From: Propionibacteriales bacterium
GTDB taxonomy: Bacteria > Actinomycetota > Actinomycetes > Propionibacteriales > Propionibacteriaceae
Assembly (NCBI GenBank): GCA_030453285.1
Contig: JAKDKP010000079.1
Span: 1-8,028 of the forward strand
Length of the DNA: 8,028 nucleotides
Direction: 5' to 3'
In this document: positions 1-5,970 of the stretch, in pieces
Numbering within the stretch: position 1 is the stretch's first letter
Layout: each line of letters begins with the position of its first letter
The notes under the pieces: generated by a model
Database searches by the model: none
What the model was told of the DNA's origin: nothing
What the model saw: the letters and a program-made list of their open reading frames with translations, nothing else
Position numbers and translations under genes: made by a program

Positions 1-1476
1 GTGGCGCTGCCGGCCATCGTGCCTGATCTGGGGATGGGCATCTCCCAGGCGCAGTGGGTGAACAGCATCTATGCCGGGGTGTTCTCCGCGTTGCTGCTGC
101 CGGCGGGTCGACTGGGTGACCGGCTGGGGCGACGGACGACGCTGCTGTTCGGAGTGTTCGTGTTCGTCGGCGCCAGTGTGCTCGCTTCCCGGGCCGATTC
201 GGCGTCGGCGCTGATTGCTGCACGACTGGTCCAGGGCATCGGTGGGGCATTCATCCTGCCGTCGACCCTGTCCACGGTGAATGCCACCTTCCGCGGCAAG
301 GGCCGGGCGGCCGCCTTCGGCGTCTGGGGAGCCGTGATGGCCGGCGCCGCGGCCCTCGGACCGCTGCTCGGCGGCTGGCTCACCTCCTCGTTCGACTGGG
401 GGTGGATCTTCCTGGTGAACGTGCCCCTCGGCGCGATCGTCCTGATCGGCACTGTGCTGGTCGTCCCGAACACGCGCGGTGAAGCCGGCGAACTCGACCT
501 GCTCGGGGTGGTGCTGAGCGGGCTGGGCCTGGCTGCCCTGGTGTTCGCCCTGATCGAAGGCTCAAGCCTCGGCTGGCTGATCCCCAGACAGCCGCTGGAG
601 ATCCTCGGCGCGCAGATTGGCGGTGACTGGCCCATCTCCGTGGTGGCGGTGTTGATCATGGTCGGGTTGGTGCTGATGACCGCCTTCCTGCTGCTGGAGC
701 GGAGCCGGATCGCCCGTGGTGTCAGCCCGCTGCTCGATCTGCGCCTGTTCTCCCTGGCCACCTTCTCGTGGGGAAACCTGACCGCGGCGATGGTCGCGAT
801 CGGTGAGTTCGGGTTGTTGTTCGTGCTGCCGCTCTATCTGGTGAATGTGCTCGACCTGGGCATCCTCACCTCCGGTCTGCTGCTGGCCACCATGGCACTC
901 GGCGCCTTCATCTCCGGGGCCTCGGCGCGGCACCTTGCCGCCCGGTTGGGCGCCACCGGCACCGTCATCCTCGGCCTCGGGCTGGAACTCCTCGGCGTCG
1001 CATCGCTGGCGATCGTCATCTCCACGGCGGCCAACCTGTGGTCGATCGGCGGAGTCCTGGTCGTGTACGGCGTCGGGCTCGGCCTGGCCTCGGCCCAGCT
1101 CACCAGTACGGTCCTGGCCGACGTACCAGAAGGGCAGTCGGGTCAGGGTTCAGCCACCCAGAGCACCGTCCGCCAACTCGGTACCGCGCTCGGTGCCTCG
1201 ATTGCCGGTGCCGCCCTGAGTGCGGGCCTGGCCACCGCCCTGGCCACGGTCACCGGTCCGGCCGCCGAGTTCGCGCAGTCGGTGCACGACTCCGCCGGAT
1301 CGGTGCTTCCCGCCCTGCGCGCCCGCGGAATCGACCCCGCCGTCCTCGCCCCGCTCGCCGATGCGTACGCCTCGGCCACCCAACTCTCCATCATCGTCGC
1401 CGCTTTCTTCCTGGGCATCGGCCTGCTGGGGGCCGTGGCCGTGGCGCGGGTCGCGCGCCAGAGCCGTCAGGATTGA
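1..1476 (+). CDS. MFS multidrug exporter, DHA2 (EmrB/QacA-like) family, 5' end missing
   Basis: Proton-driven drug exporter of the 14-helix DHA2 branch, in the cytoplasmic membrane. The 491 visible residues begin inside the first membrane helix (VALPAI, normally preceded by the conserved D-x-T-I-V-N segment), so the leading GTG is probably an internal valine and some 15-30 residues lie upstream of the window. Visible motifs: motif A GRLGDRLGRR at residues 36-45, the helix 4 signature LIAARLVQGIGG from 71, the antiporter motif C (G-x-x-x-GPLLGG) around 112-125, and WGWIFLVNVPLG at 133-144. Hydrophobic helices continue to the C-terminus, which ends in a short basic tail. The gene converges on tetR with 18 bp between the stop codons. 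Family is secure; the substrate cannot be read from sequence. Regulation by the neighbouring TetR is not supported, because the only operator seen is on the far side of tetR. Confidence 0.93.
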   Translation: MALPAIVPDLGMGISQAQWVNSIYAGVFSALLLPAGRLGDRLGRRTTLLFGVFVFVGASVLASRADSASALIAARLVQGIGGAFILPSTLSTVNATFRGKGRAAAFGVWGAVMAGAAALGPLLGGWLTSSFDWGWIFLVNVPLGAIVLIGTVLVVPNTRGEAGELDLLGVVLSGLGLAALVFALIEGSSLGWLIPRQPLEILGAQIGGDWPISVVAVLIMVGLVLMTAFLLLERSRIARGVSPLLDLRLFSLATFSWGNLTAAMVAIGEFGLLFVLPLYLVNVLDLGILTSGLLLATMALGAFISGASARHLAARLGATGTVILGLGLELLGVASLAIVISTAANLWSIGGVLVVYGVGLGLASAQLTSTVLADVPEGQSGQGSATQSTVRQLGTALGASIAGAALSAGLATALATVTGPAAEFAQSVHDSAGSVLPALRARGIDPAVLAPLADAYASATQLSIIVAAFFLGIGLLGAVAVARVARQSRQD

Positions 1477-1497
1477 TCCGTCCGACCGGCCGGATCA
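1474..1497. terminator. Inverted repeat spanning both convergent stop codons, possible bidirectional terminator
   Basis: The arms TGATCCG (1474-1480) and CGGATCA (1491-1497) are perfect reverse complements around a 10-nt centre that holds a further CCG/CGG pair. The left arm begins with the TGA of the MFS gene and the right arm ends with the TGA of tetR read on the other strand. The position fits a shared terminator, but there is no U-tract, so factor-independent termination is uncertain. Confidence 0.45.
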
Positions 1498-2079
1498 GCG
1501 TGGTGTGTCCCGATCGGCAGCCGCGGCGATCGCCTGGCCGACATGGGGCACCAGGGCTGCGAGCAAGGCCAGGGTCGCGGCGACCTCGTCCCGGCTTGGG
1601 GTGGGTTTGGTGATCGATGCGCCAACGATCACCAGATGCGGAACGAGGGCGGCCATCCGAGCCTGGTCGAGATCGGGCAGTTCGGTCCGCCAGATCTCGA
1701 TCAGCGCCGTCAGCCGGGCGGCATCGAGGCGGGTCATCGTTGCTCTGGCCTGGGCACTGGTCTCGGCCCAACCCCGTACGGCGGCCTCGAGGGTGGCGTC
1801 GTACCGGAACGTGCGAGCGATCTGTTCCAGTGCCGCAGCCACCGGCAAGCCAGTGCTGGATTCGGACATCCGGTGGACCTCGCTGAGTGACATCTCCTCG
1901 AACCGGTCGAGCAGTGCTTGCCGGAACCCGGCGGCGCCGTTGAAATGGTGGTGGAACGAGCCGCGGGTCTTGTGCAGCCGTGCGGCCAACTGGTCAATGC
2001 GTACGGCATCGATTCCCTGGCCGCGCAGAGTTTCCAGCCCCAGATCCAGCCATGCGGTTCGTGTGTCTGGTCGGCCCAT
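1495..2079 (-). CDS. TetR/AcrR-family transcriptional repressor
   Basis: Repressor of 194 residues, the usual TetR length. The N-terminal helix-turn-helix is clear: a first helix through residues 7-21, then IDQLAARLHKTRGSFHHHF at 28-46, where the S-F-H-H-H-F end is the family's recognition-helix signature. The helical remainder is a variable ligand and dimer domain. The start was set at the ATG of MGRPDT because a -10 like box (TATGTT, 2092-2087) lies exactly 7 nt upstream and no Shine-Dalgarno is present, as expected for a leaderless actinobacterial transcript. The open frame extends upstream to 2379, but that part runs antisense through the DoxX-like gene. The perfect operator at 2091-2107 overlaps both this promoter and that of the divergent DoxX-like gene, so autoregulation plus control of that gene is the simplest reading. 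The ligand is unknown. Confidence 0.93.
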   Translation of the reverse strand: MGRPDTRTAWLDLGLETLRGQGIDAVRIDQLAARLHKTRGSFHHHFNGAAGFRQALLDRFEEMSLSEVHRMSESSTGLPVAAALEQIARTFRYDATLEAAVRGWAETSAQARATMTRLDAARLTALIEIWRTELPDLDQARMAALVPHLVIVGASITKPTPSRDEVAATLALLAALVPHVGQAIAAAADRDTPR

Positions 2080-2086
2080 GGCAGAA

Positions 2087-2092
2087 AACATA
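2087..2092 (-). promoter_or_regulatory. -10 element of leaderless tetR promoter
   Basis: TATGTT on the minus strand fits the actinobacterial TANNNT -10 pattern and stands 7 nt before the tetR ATG. A weak -35 like TTTAAC lies 17 nt upstream (2115-2110). The first TA of the hexamer is also the end of the operator palindrome, so bound repressor would cover it. Confidence 0.6.
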
Positions 2093-2107
2093 CCATGCAG
2101 CATGGTA
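2091..2107. promoter_or_regulatory. TetR operator, perfect 8-1-8 inverted repeat
   Basis: TACCATGC-A-GCATGGTA is perfectly symmetrical about base 2099 and lies in the 39-bp gap between the divergent tetR and DoxX-like start codons. Its size and symmetry are typical of TetR-family operators. Each end (TA) forms the first two bases of an outward-facing -10 box, so a bound dimer would block both promoters equally. Binding by the adjacent TetR is inferred from position. Confidence 0.75.
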
Positions 2108-2111
2108 CGGT
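2106..2111 (+). promoter_or_regulatory. -10 element of leaderless promoter of the DoxX-like gene
   Basis: TACGGT (TANNNT) lies exactly 7 nt before the ATG at 2119, the spacing expected when transcription starts on the start codon. Its TA is the right end of the operator. No convincing -35 box is seen 16-18 nt upstream. Confidence 0.55.
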
Positions 2112-2118
2112 TAAAGTC

Positions 2119-2475
2119 ATGTGGACTCCTGACCCGATCTGGCCGGTGATCGTCCTGGCCGTCATCTGTGTCGTCGATGGGGTGCTGTGCCTGAAACCCG
2201 TGCCGTTCATCGCCGACTGCTTCCGCACCGTTGGCTATCCGCGTCGACTGTGGCCGCTCATGCCGGTGATCAAGTTCGCTGCGGCCGCTGGGCTGATCGT
2301 CGGTAGCTGGCTGCCGGTTCTCGGCGGATTGACCAGCGCCTGCCTGGTGATCTACTTCATCGCCGCGATAGGGGCACATGTTCGCGTCCGCGACTTCGGG
2401 CGAAACCTCTTCCTGAACGCGACCGCGATGTTCGTGGTGTGCCTGACGGTCTTCCTCTGGTCCTTCGTGCTCTGA
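2119..2475 (+). CDS. Small DoxX-like integral membrane protein
   Basis: Protein of 118 residues with four predicted membrane helices at about 8-25, 45-63, 66-86 and 98-117, the size and topology of DoxX-like (DoxX_2 type) proteins. The typical core is present: K52 opening a Gly/Ala-rich helix, G-S-W-L-P-V-L-G-G at 62-70, and YFIAAIGAHVRVRD at 79-92. Family members are often adjacent to TetR repressors. Proposed roles concern redox or membrane stress, but no biochemical activity is assured. The start at ATG 2119 is chosen because a TANNNT box lies 7 nt upstream; an in-frame ATG at 2095 would put the start inside the operator. Expression is probably repressed by the divergent TetR through the shared operator. 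The phosphatase gene follows after 65 bp with its own possible promoter. Confidence 0.82.
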   Translation: MWTPDPIWPVIVLAVICVVDGVLCLKPVPFIADCFRTVGYPRRLWPLMPVIKFAAAAGLIVGSWLPVLGGLTSACLVIYFIAAIGAHVRVRDFGRNLFLNATAMFVVCLTVFLWSFVL

Positions 2476-2527
2476 CGGTTGGGGGGTGAGGCTGGTGACC
2501 GGCTGGGATCGAGACCTGGTGGCCGGA

Positions 2528-2533
2528 TAGCCT
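2528..2533 (+). promoter_or_regulatory. Possible -10 of leaderless phosphatase promoter
   Basis: TAGCCT matches TANNNT and is separated by exactly 7 nt from the ATG at 2541, with no Shine-Dalgarno between. No -35 box is evident. The call rests on the same spacing seen at the tetR and DoxX-like starts. Confidence 0.4.
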
Positions 2534-2540
2534 GCTGATC

Positions 2541-3329
2541 ATGTGGCTCGAGTTCGACAGTCTGGTCAACGCCCGTGATCTTGGTGGCACGCCCACCACC
2601 GACGGAGGCGCGATTGCCCCCGGTCGGCTGATCCGGTCGGACAACCTGCAGGCACTCACGGCGGCCGACATCGCCCGGCTGCGAGAGATCGGCGTGTCCG
2701 ATGTGGTGGATCTGCGCTCATCGGCCGAGGTGAACTCCGAGGGGCCCGGGCCCCTGCTGGCCGAGGATGGCTTCAGCGTGCACCATCTGTCGATGTTTCG
2801 TGAAGACCCGGTCGCGCCGACCGAACCGGAAGGTGAACTCCCCGGTGAGATGCCCAGCGAGGCGCTGCCCTGGGTGGGGCTGACCCCGAGTGTCGATCAC
2901 GACAACGTGTTCGCCTCGCACTATCTGTCGTACCTGCGCGATCGACCGGATTCGGTGCTGACCGCGCTCCGGACGATCGGCACCGCGAACGGCGCGACCC
3001 TGGTGCACTGCGCGGCCGGCAAGGACCGCACCGGCACGATCACTGCCCTGGCGCTGTTGCTGGCCGGTGCCGAACCCGACGCGGTGGTCGCCGACTATGC
3101 CGCCAGCAGTGCGCGGATGCAGCAGATCGTCGACAAGCTGATGAACACGCGCACGTACGCCGACAACCTCCGTGGCCGTCCGCTGTCGTCGCACATGACC
3201 AACCCCGAGACGATGGCTGGTTTCATCGACCATCTCCAACGCGAGTACGGCGGGGTGGAGGGCATGGTCGCGGGGATCGGCTGGACCGCGGCTGACAACC
3301 AGGCCCTGCGAACCAAGCTTCGTTCGTGA
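2541..3329 (+). CDS. Protein-tyrosine (dual-specificity) phosphatase, PtpB/IphP-like
   Basis: Cysteine-dependent phosphatase of 262 residues. The P-loop is H156-C157-A-A-G-K-D-R163-T-G, the HCxxGKDRT form found in the Y_phosphatase3 family, which includes mycobacterial PtpB and cyanobacterial IphP; C157 is the nucleophile and R163 binds phosphate. The N-terminal VNARDLGG (residues 9-16) and the LIRSDNLQALT and VVDLRS segments are also family hallmarks. An acidic, proline-rich stretch at about 92-115 lies between the early strands and the P-loop. No signal peptide or membrane segment is seen, so the protein is probably cytosolic. Members act on phosphotyrosine and in some cases phosphoserine/threonine or phosphoinositides; the target here is unknown. 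The helix after the P-loop (ALALLLAGAEPDAVVADYAAS) and the C-terminal helices are intact, so the enzyme looks complete and active. It may use its own leaderless promoter. Confidence 0.9.
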   Translation: MWLEFDSLVNARDLGGTPTTDGGAIAPGRLIRSDNLQALTAADIARLREIGVSDVVDLRSSAEVNSEGPGPLLAEDGFSVHHLSMFREDPVAPTEPEGELPGEMPSEALPWVGLTPSVDHDNVFASHYLSYLRDRPDSVLTALRTIGTANGATLVHCAAGKDRTGTITALALLLAGAEPDAVVADYAASSARMQQIVDKLMNTRTYADNLRGRPLSSHMTNPETMAGFIDHLQREYGGVEGMVAGIGWTAADNQALRTKLRS

Positions 3330-3343
3330 ACCTCAGCCGCCCC

Positions 3344-3349
3344 TAGACT
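3344..3349 (+). promoter_or_regulatory. Weak candidate -10 for the zinc-ribbon gene
   Basis: TAGACT matches TANNNT but lies 10 nt before the ATG at 3360, so it would give a leader of a few bases rather than a strict leaderless message. No Shine-Dalgarno is present in the 30-bp gap after the phosphatase stop. Read-through from upstream is the alternative. Confidence 0.25.
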
Positions 3350-3359
3350 CGGCCCCATC

Positions 3360-4868
3360 ATGGACGAGTGCCCGAACTGCCACGCCGAGGTCGCTGTTGA
3401 CGCGACTCGCTGCCCGCGGTGTGGTCTTCCTCGAGATCTTCCCGTGTACGGGGAGGACGGCAGCTTTCTCGGCACCGTGTTTGCCCAGCCAGGGACCTCC
3501 ACGCCGAGTCGACCCCTGCCGCCGGGGCAGATGGCCGGCGATGCAACGACCGTGCAACCGGCTCAGGGAAGCATGGATCGAACCCCCGGCGACCCGTTCG
3601 GTGGGACGCAACCGACGCCGGGGACGCTCTTCAGCACCCCCGGTGCGGCGTCGGGCAGCGAGCGGGACCGGAAGCGTTCCCGTACGGCTGGACTGGTGGC
3701 CGCCGTCCTCGCCATGGCCGTGGTGCTCGGGGTGGCACTGGCCCTGGTGCTCAACATTGCCGTGTTCAACAAGAAGGGCGCCGAGCCGGAGGCGCCGCCG
3801 ATCGAGTCTGCGTCGGAGCAGGACACCGTGCCATCGGTCTCTCCGACGGCCGCCTCACCGGCCAGTCCGTCGTCACCGTCGAGCACGCCGGAAGCTCCCG
3901 TGGACGCCAATGCCGTGGCGGACAAGGTCGGCAGCGGAGTGGTCACCGTGCTGGCCACCGGCTGCCGAGCCGGGGATGGCGTCGGCACCGGGATCCTGAT
4001 CAATGATCGTCAGGTGATCACGACGTGGTCGGCGATCGCCACCCCGGCGTCGGTGGTGATCCAGACCGCGGACGGCACTCCCATTACGGGCCAGGTGAGT
4101 CGGGTCAGTTCCAACTTCAGTCTGGCCCTGATCAATCTCGATCGCAGCGTCAAGGGATACCAGTTCGTGCTGGGTGAGCCCTACCCCGACACCGGACCGT
4201 CAGAGGCTGCGCTGTTGATGAGAGGTCTGCACCAGGGTCTGGAGCCCAGCACGGCCGAGGTGTCCGGCCAAGGGGCGAGCGCGCAGTTCGATGGACAGTC
4301 CATCGGTCCGGTCCGGGCGCTCGACATCGGTGCTGACCAAGTGATTCAGGGCGGCCCCGCGGTGGATGCCGATGGGGCAGTTCGAGGCATGGTGTTGACT
4401 TTGCCGGACGGCGAGGACACGTTCCTGGTCGGGCCCGAGGAGGTGCAGAAGCTGATCGACGGGGACGGCGCAGCACCGTCTCCGACGGACTGTGATCAAC
4501 TGTTGGGTCCGGTCGGCCCCATCCAGTCGGCAGGCACCAGGCAGAACGACACGCTGACGAGATACTTCGAGGGCATCAACGCCGGGGACTACGACAAGGC
4601 GTACAGTACCTTCACCGATCGACAGAAGAATGCGGTCAAGGGGGTCGACCAGGCTGCCGAAGGGTGGGCCAGCACGTACGACTTCAACATCAAGATCATC
4701 TCCGACAGTGGCTCAACGGTGCGCGTCACCTTCGATTCGATCTTCAAACAGGGACAGGGCCCCGAAGAGGACATGACCTGTGCCCGATGGGATCTGAACT
4801 ATCGCATGGTCGATGGCAAGATCGATGCCGCCAAGATCCGCGCCGGGAAGGGCTACACCCGGTGCTGA
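3360..4868 (+). CDS. Zinc-ribbon, single-pass membrane protein with degenerate trypsin-like domain and NTF2-like tail
   Basis: 502 residues in clear modules. A zinc ribbon at the N-terminus has C4-P-x-C7 and C18-P-x-C21-G. A low-complexity Pro/Gly/Thr linker runs to about 103, then a basic patch (RDRKRSR) and one membrane helix at about 111-135, which places the ribbon inside the cell. A Pro/Ser-rich stalk at 143-181 follows. Residues 185-368 resemble an HtrA/trypsin-type domain: GVGTGILINDRQVITTWSAI, then NFSLALINLD, then VIQGGPAVDADGAVRGMVL. Aligned with TNxHVV, DLAxL and GNSGGP, the catalytic His, Asp and Ser become S224, S254 and Q330, so it is probably not a protease. Residues about 395-502 look like an NTF2/SnoaL-type domain ending in Cys. 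C202, C378, C474 and C502 are outside the membrane and could form disulfides. Likely a sensing or scaffold protein; the ligand is unknown. Confidence 0.85.
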   Translation: MDECPNCHAEVAVDATRCPRCGLPRDLPVYGEDGSFLGTVFAQPGTSTPSRPLPPGQMAGDATTVQPAQGSMDRTPGDPFGGTQPTPGTLFSTPGAASGSERDRKRSRTAGLVAAVLAMAVVLGVALALVLNIAVFNKKGAEPEAPPIESASEQDTVPSVSPTAASPASPSSPSSTPEAPVDANAVADKVGSGVVTVLATGCRAGDGVGTGILINDRQVITTWSAIATPASVVIQTADGTPITGQVSRVSSNFSLALINLDRSVKGYQFVLGEPYPDTGPSEAALLMRGLHQGLEPSTAEVSGQGASAQFDGQSIGPVRALDIGADQVIQGGPAVDADGAVRGMVLTLPDGEDTFLVGPEEVQKLIDGDGAAPSPTDCDQLLGPVGPIQSAGTRQNDTLTRYFEGINAGDYDKAYSTFTDRQKNAVKGVDQAAEGWASTYDFNIKIISDSGSTVRVTFDSIFKQGQGPEEDMTCARWDLNYRMVDGKIDAAKIRAGKGYTRC

Positions 4869-4903
4869 CCGTTCACTCGCTGGTGTCGTCCCTCGCTCCG
4901 TGA

Positions 4904-5941
4904 TCAGTTGATCAAGGTCTGGTCGACGACGGCCGTGGTCAGGCGGACCTCCACCGGGATCTCGTCGCCGAGCTCGGGTGGCGTGACGCCGGCAGGCAAC
5001 AGGATGAGGCTCGATTGCATGTGTGGCGGTTCGGCAAACCAGCGCTTCTTGCCGGCGATCGTGTACGGGGACAGCGCCCGCCCCAGGGCTGCCAGACCGC
5101 CGGTGGCGACCGAGACGAGTCGGGCACGGGGGGTCTTGGCCGAGGTGGGTGCCTCCATGGCGATGCCGTTGGCCGTCCCGCCGGCGACGATGACCAGCCA
5201 GCCGTTGTGCGGCACTCGCCGCTGCCAGTAGCCGACCTTGTCGCCCTTGTTGATCTTGTGGACGTCGATCACGGTTGCGGTGACCGTACGGGTGGTGGGG
5301 GCACCCAGCCACAGTTGGGTGCCGATCCGCAGCTTGAGTTCGACACCGAGCTCTTCGGTGATGCGGTGGGCGTCGGCGTGCTTGATGTGGGAGAACCAGA
5401 TCGGCGCGGACCGTACGGCGTTGGCGGCCCTGGCCAACGATTGTGCCTCGGCCAGGCGTCCGGTCTCGGCGTGCGGCAGGTGGATCACCCAGCCGGCAAA
5501 ACTGATCTTGTCGAGCAGGTCGGCCACCCGCGGCAACTCCGCCACCGGTATGCCGTGCCGCCGCATGGAGGTCTGCACCTCGACCACGACGCGCGACCGG
5601 CTGCCGTCGGCGGTGATCAACTCAAGATCGGCGAGCCGGGAGACGGTGGTGATCACTCTGGGGTTGCTGGTGATCTGGTGAGCCAGCGCATCGCCCTGCC
5701 GCCACGGCGTGAGCACGACGATGTCGCCCTCGTACGCGTCGCTCACCTGGGCCACTTCGGCGGCCACGCCCACCGCGATGCAGTCGACGCCGAGGGTGGC
5801 GGACTCCTCGGCCAGTCGGGCGAGCCCGAAGCCGTACCCGTTGCCCTTCGCCACCGGCACCAGCCCGGGGTTGGCGCTGAGCATGGCACGCAGATGATCG
5901 CGCCAGGCGGAGCCGTCGATGGTCAGGGTCACACCGCTCAT
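4904..5941 (-). CDS. Alanine-racemase-like PLP enzyme, divergent C-terminal domain
   Basis: 345-residue fold-type III PLP enzyme. The N-terminal barrel carries the PLP lysine motif V-A-K32-G-N-G-Y36-G (usually VVKANAYG). TSMRRHGI at 124-131 matches the T-G-M-x-R-x-G loop of alanine racemases. In the C-terminal domain GDKVGY238 keeps the second catalytic tyrosine, but the usual G-Y-A-D-G is VAGGTANG at 252-259, and the conserved M-D of the substrate loop appears as M308-Q309. It may therefore be a racemase of altered specificity or a non-racemase relative. The start is at ATG 5941, with AGGAGG 5 nt upstream; the open frame continues upstream into femX but that part is antisense-like shadow. 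It lies 29 bp downstream of femX in the same direction, so the pair is probably an operon working on cell-wall precursors. It converges on the zinc-ribbon gene with a 35-bp gap in which no clear terminator is seen. Confidence 0.85.
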   Translation of the reverse strand: MSGVTLTIDGSAWRDHLRAMLSANPGLVPVAKGNGYGFGLARLAEESATLGVDCIAVGVAAEVAQVSDAYEGDIVVLTPWRQGDALAHQITSNPRVITTVSRLADLELITADGSRSRVVVEVQTSMRRHGIPVAELPRVADLLDKISFAGWVIHLPHAETGRLAEAQSLARAANAVRSAPIWFSHIKHADAHRITEELGVELKLRIGTQLWLGAPTTRTVTATVIDVHKINKGDKVGYWQRRVPHNGWLVIVAGGTANGIAMEAPTSAKTPRARLVSVATGGLAALGRALSPYTIAGKKRWFAEPPHMQSSLILLPAGVTPPELGDEIPVEVRLTTAVVDQTLIN

Positions 5942-5946
5942 GCGGT

Positions 5947-5952
5947 CCTCCT
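5947..5952 (-). promoter_or_regulatory. Strong ribosome-binding site of the racemase-like gene
   Basis: AGGAGG (part of GAGGAGG) on the minus strand stands 5 nt before ATG 5941. It decides this start against an in-frame ATG seven codons upstream at 5962, which has no such site. A strong Shine-Dalgarno suits an internal operon gene, in contrast with the leaderless first gene femX. Confidence 0.75.
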
Positions 5953-5970
5953 CGGTGGTCATGATCAGAT

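Noticed and set aside
1..1476. Treating the GTG at position 1 as the true start of the MFS gene
   Set aside because: VALPAI is the middle of the first membrane helix in DHA2 transporters, so the real start lies upstream of the window.
2080..2379. Upstream extension of the tetR reading frame by 100 codons
   Set aside because: It runs antisense across the DoxX-like gene, has no family similarity, and would bury the operator and -10 box. The conserved TetR fold starts right after the ATG at 2079.
3841..3910. Repetitive Ser/Pro/Thr coding stretch as a DNA repeat
   Set aside because: It is a low-complexity extracytoplasmic stalk of the membrane protein, and the nucleotide units are irregular.
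4901..4914. Two TGATCA palindromes separated by GT at the racemase 3' end
   Set aside because: The spacer is too short for a stable terminator hairpin and there is no T-tract. Part of it is the stop codon and last codons of the gene, so I do not call a terminator here.
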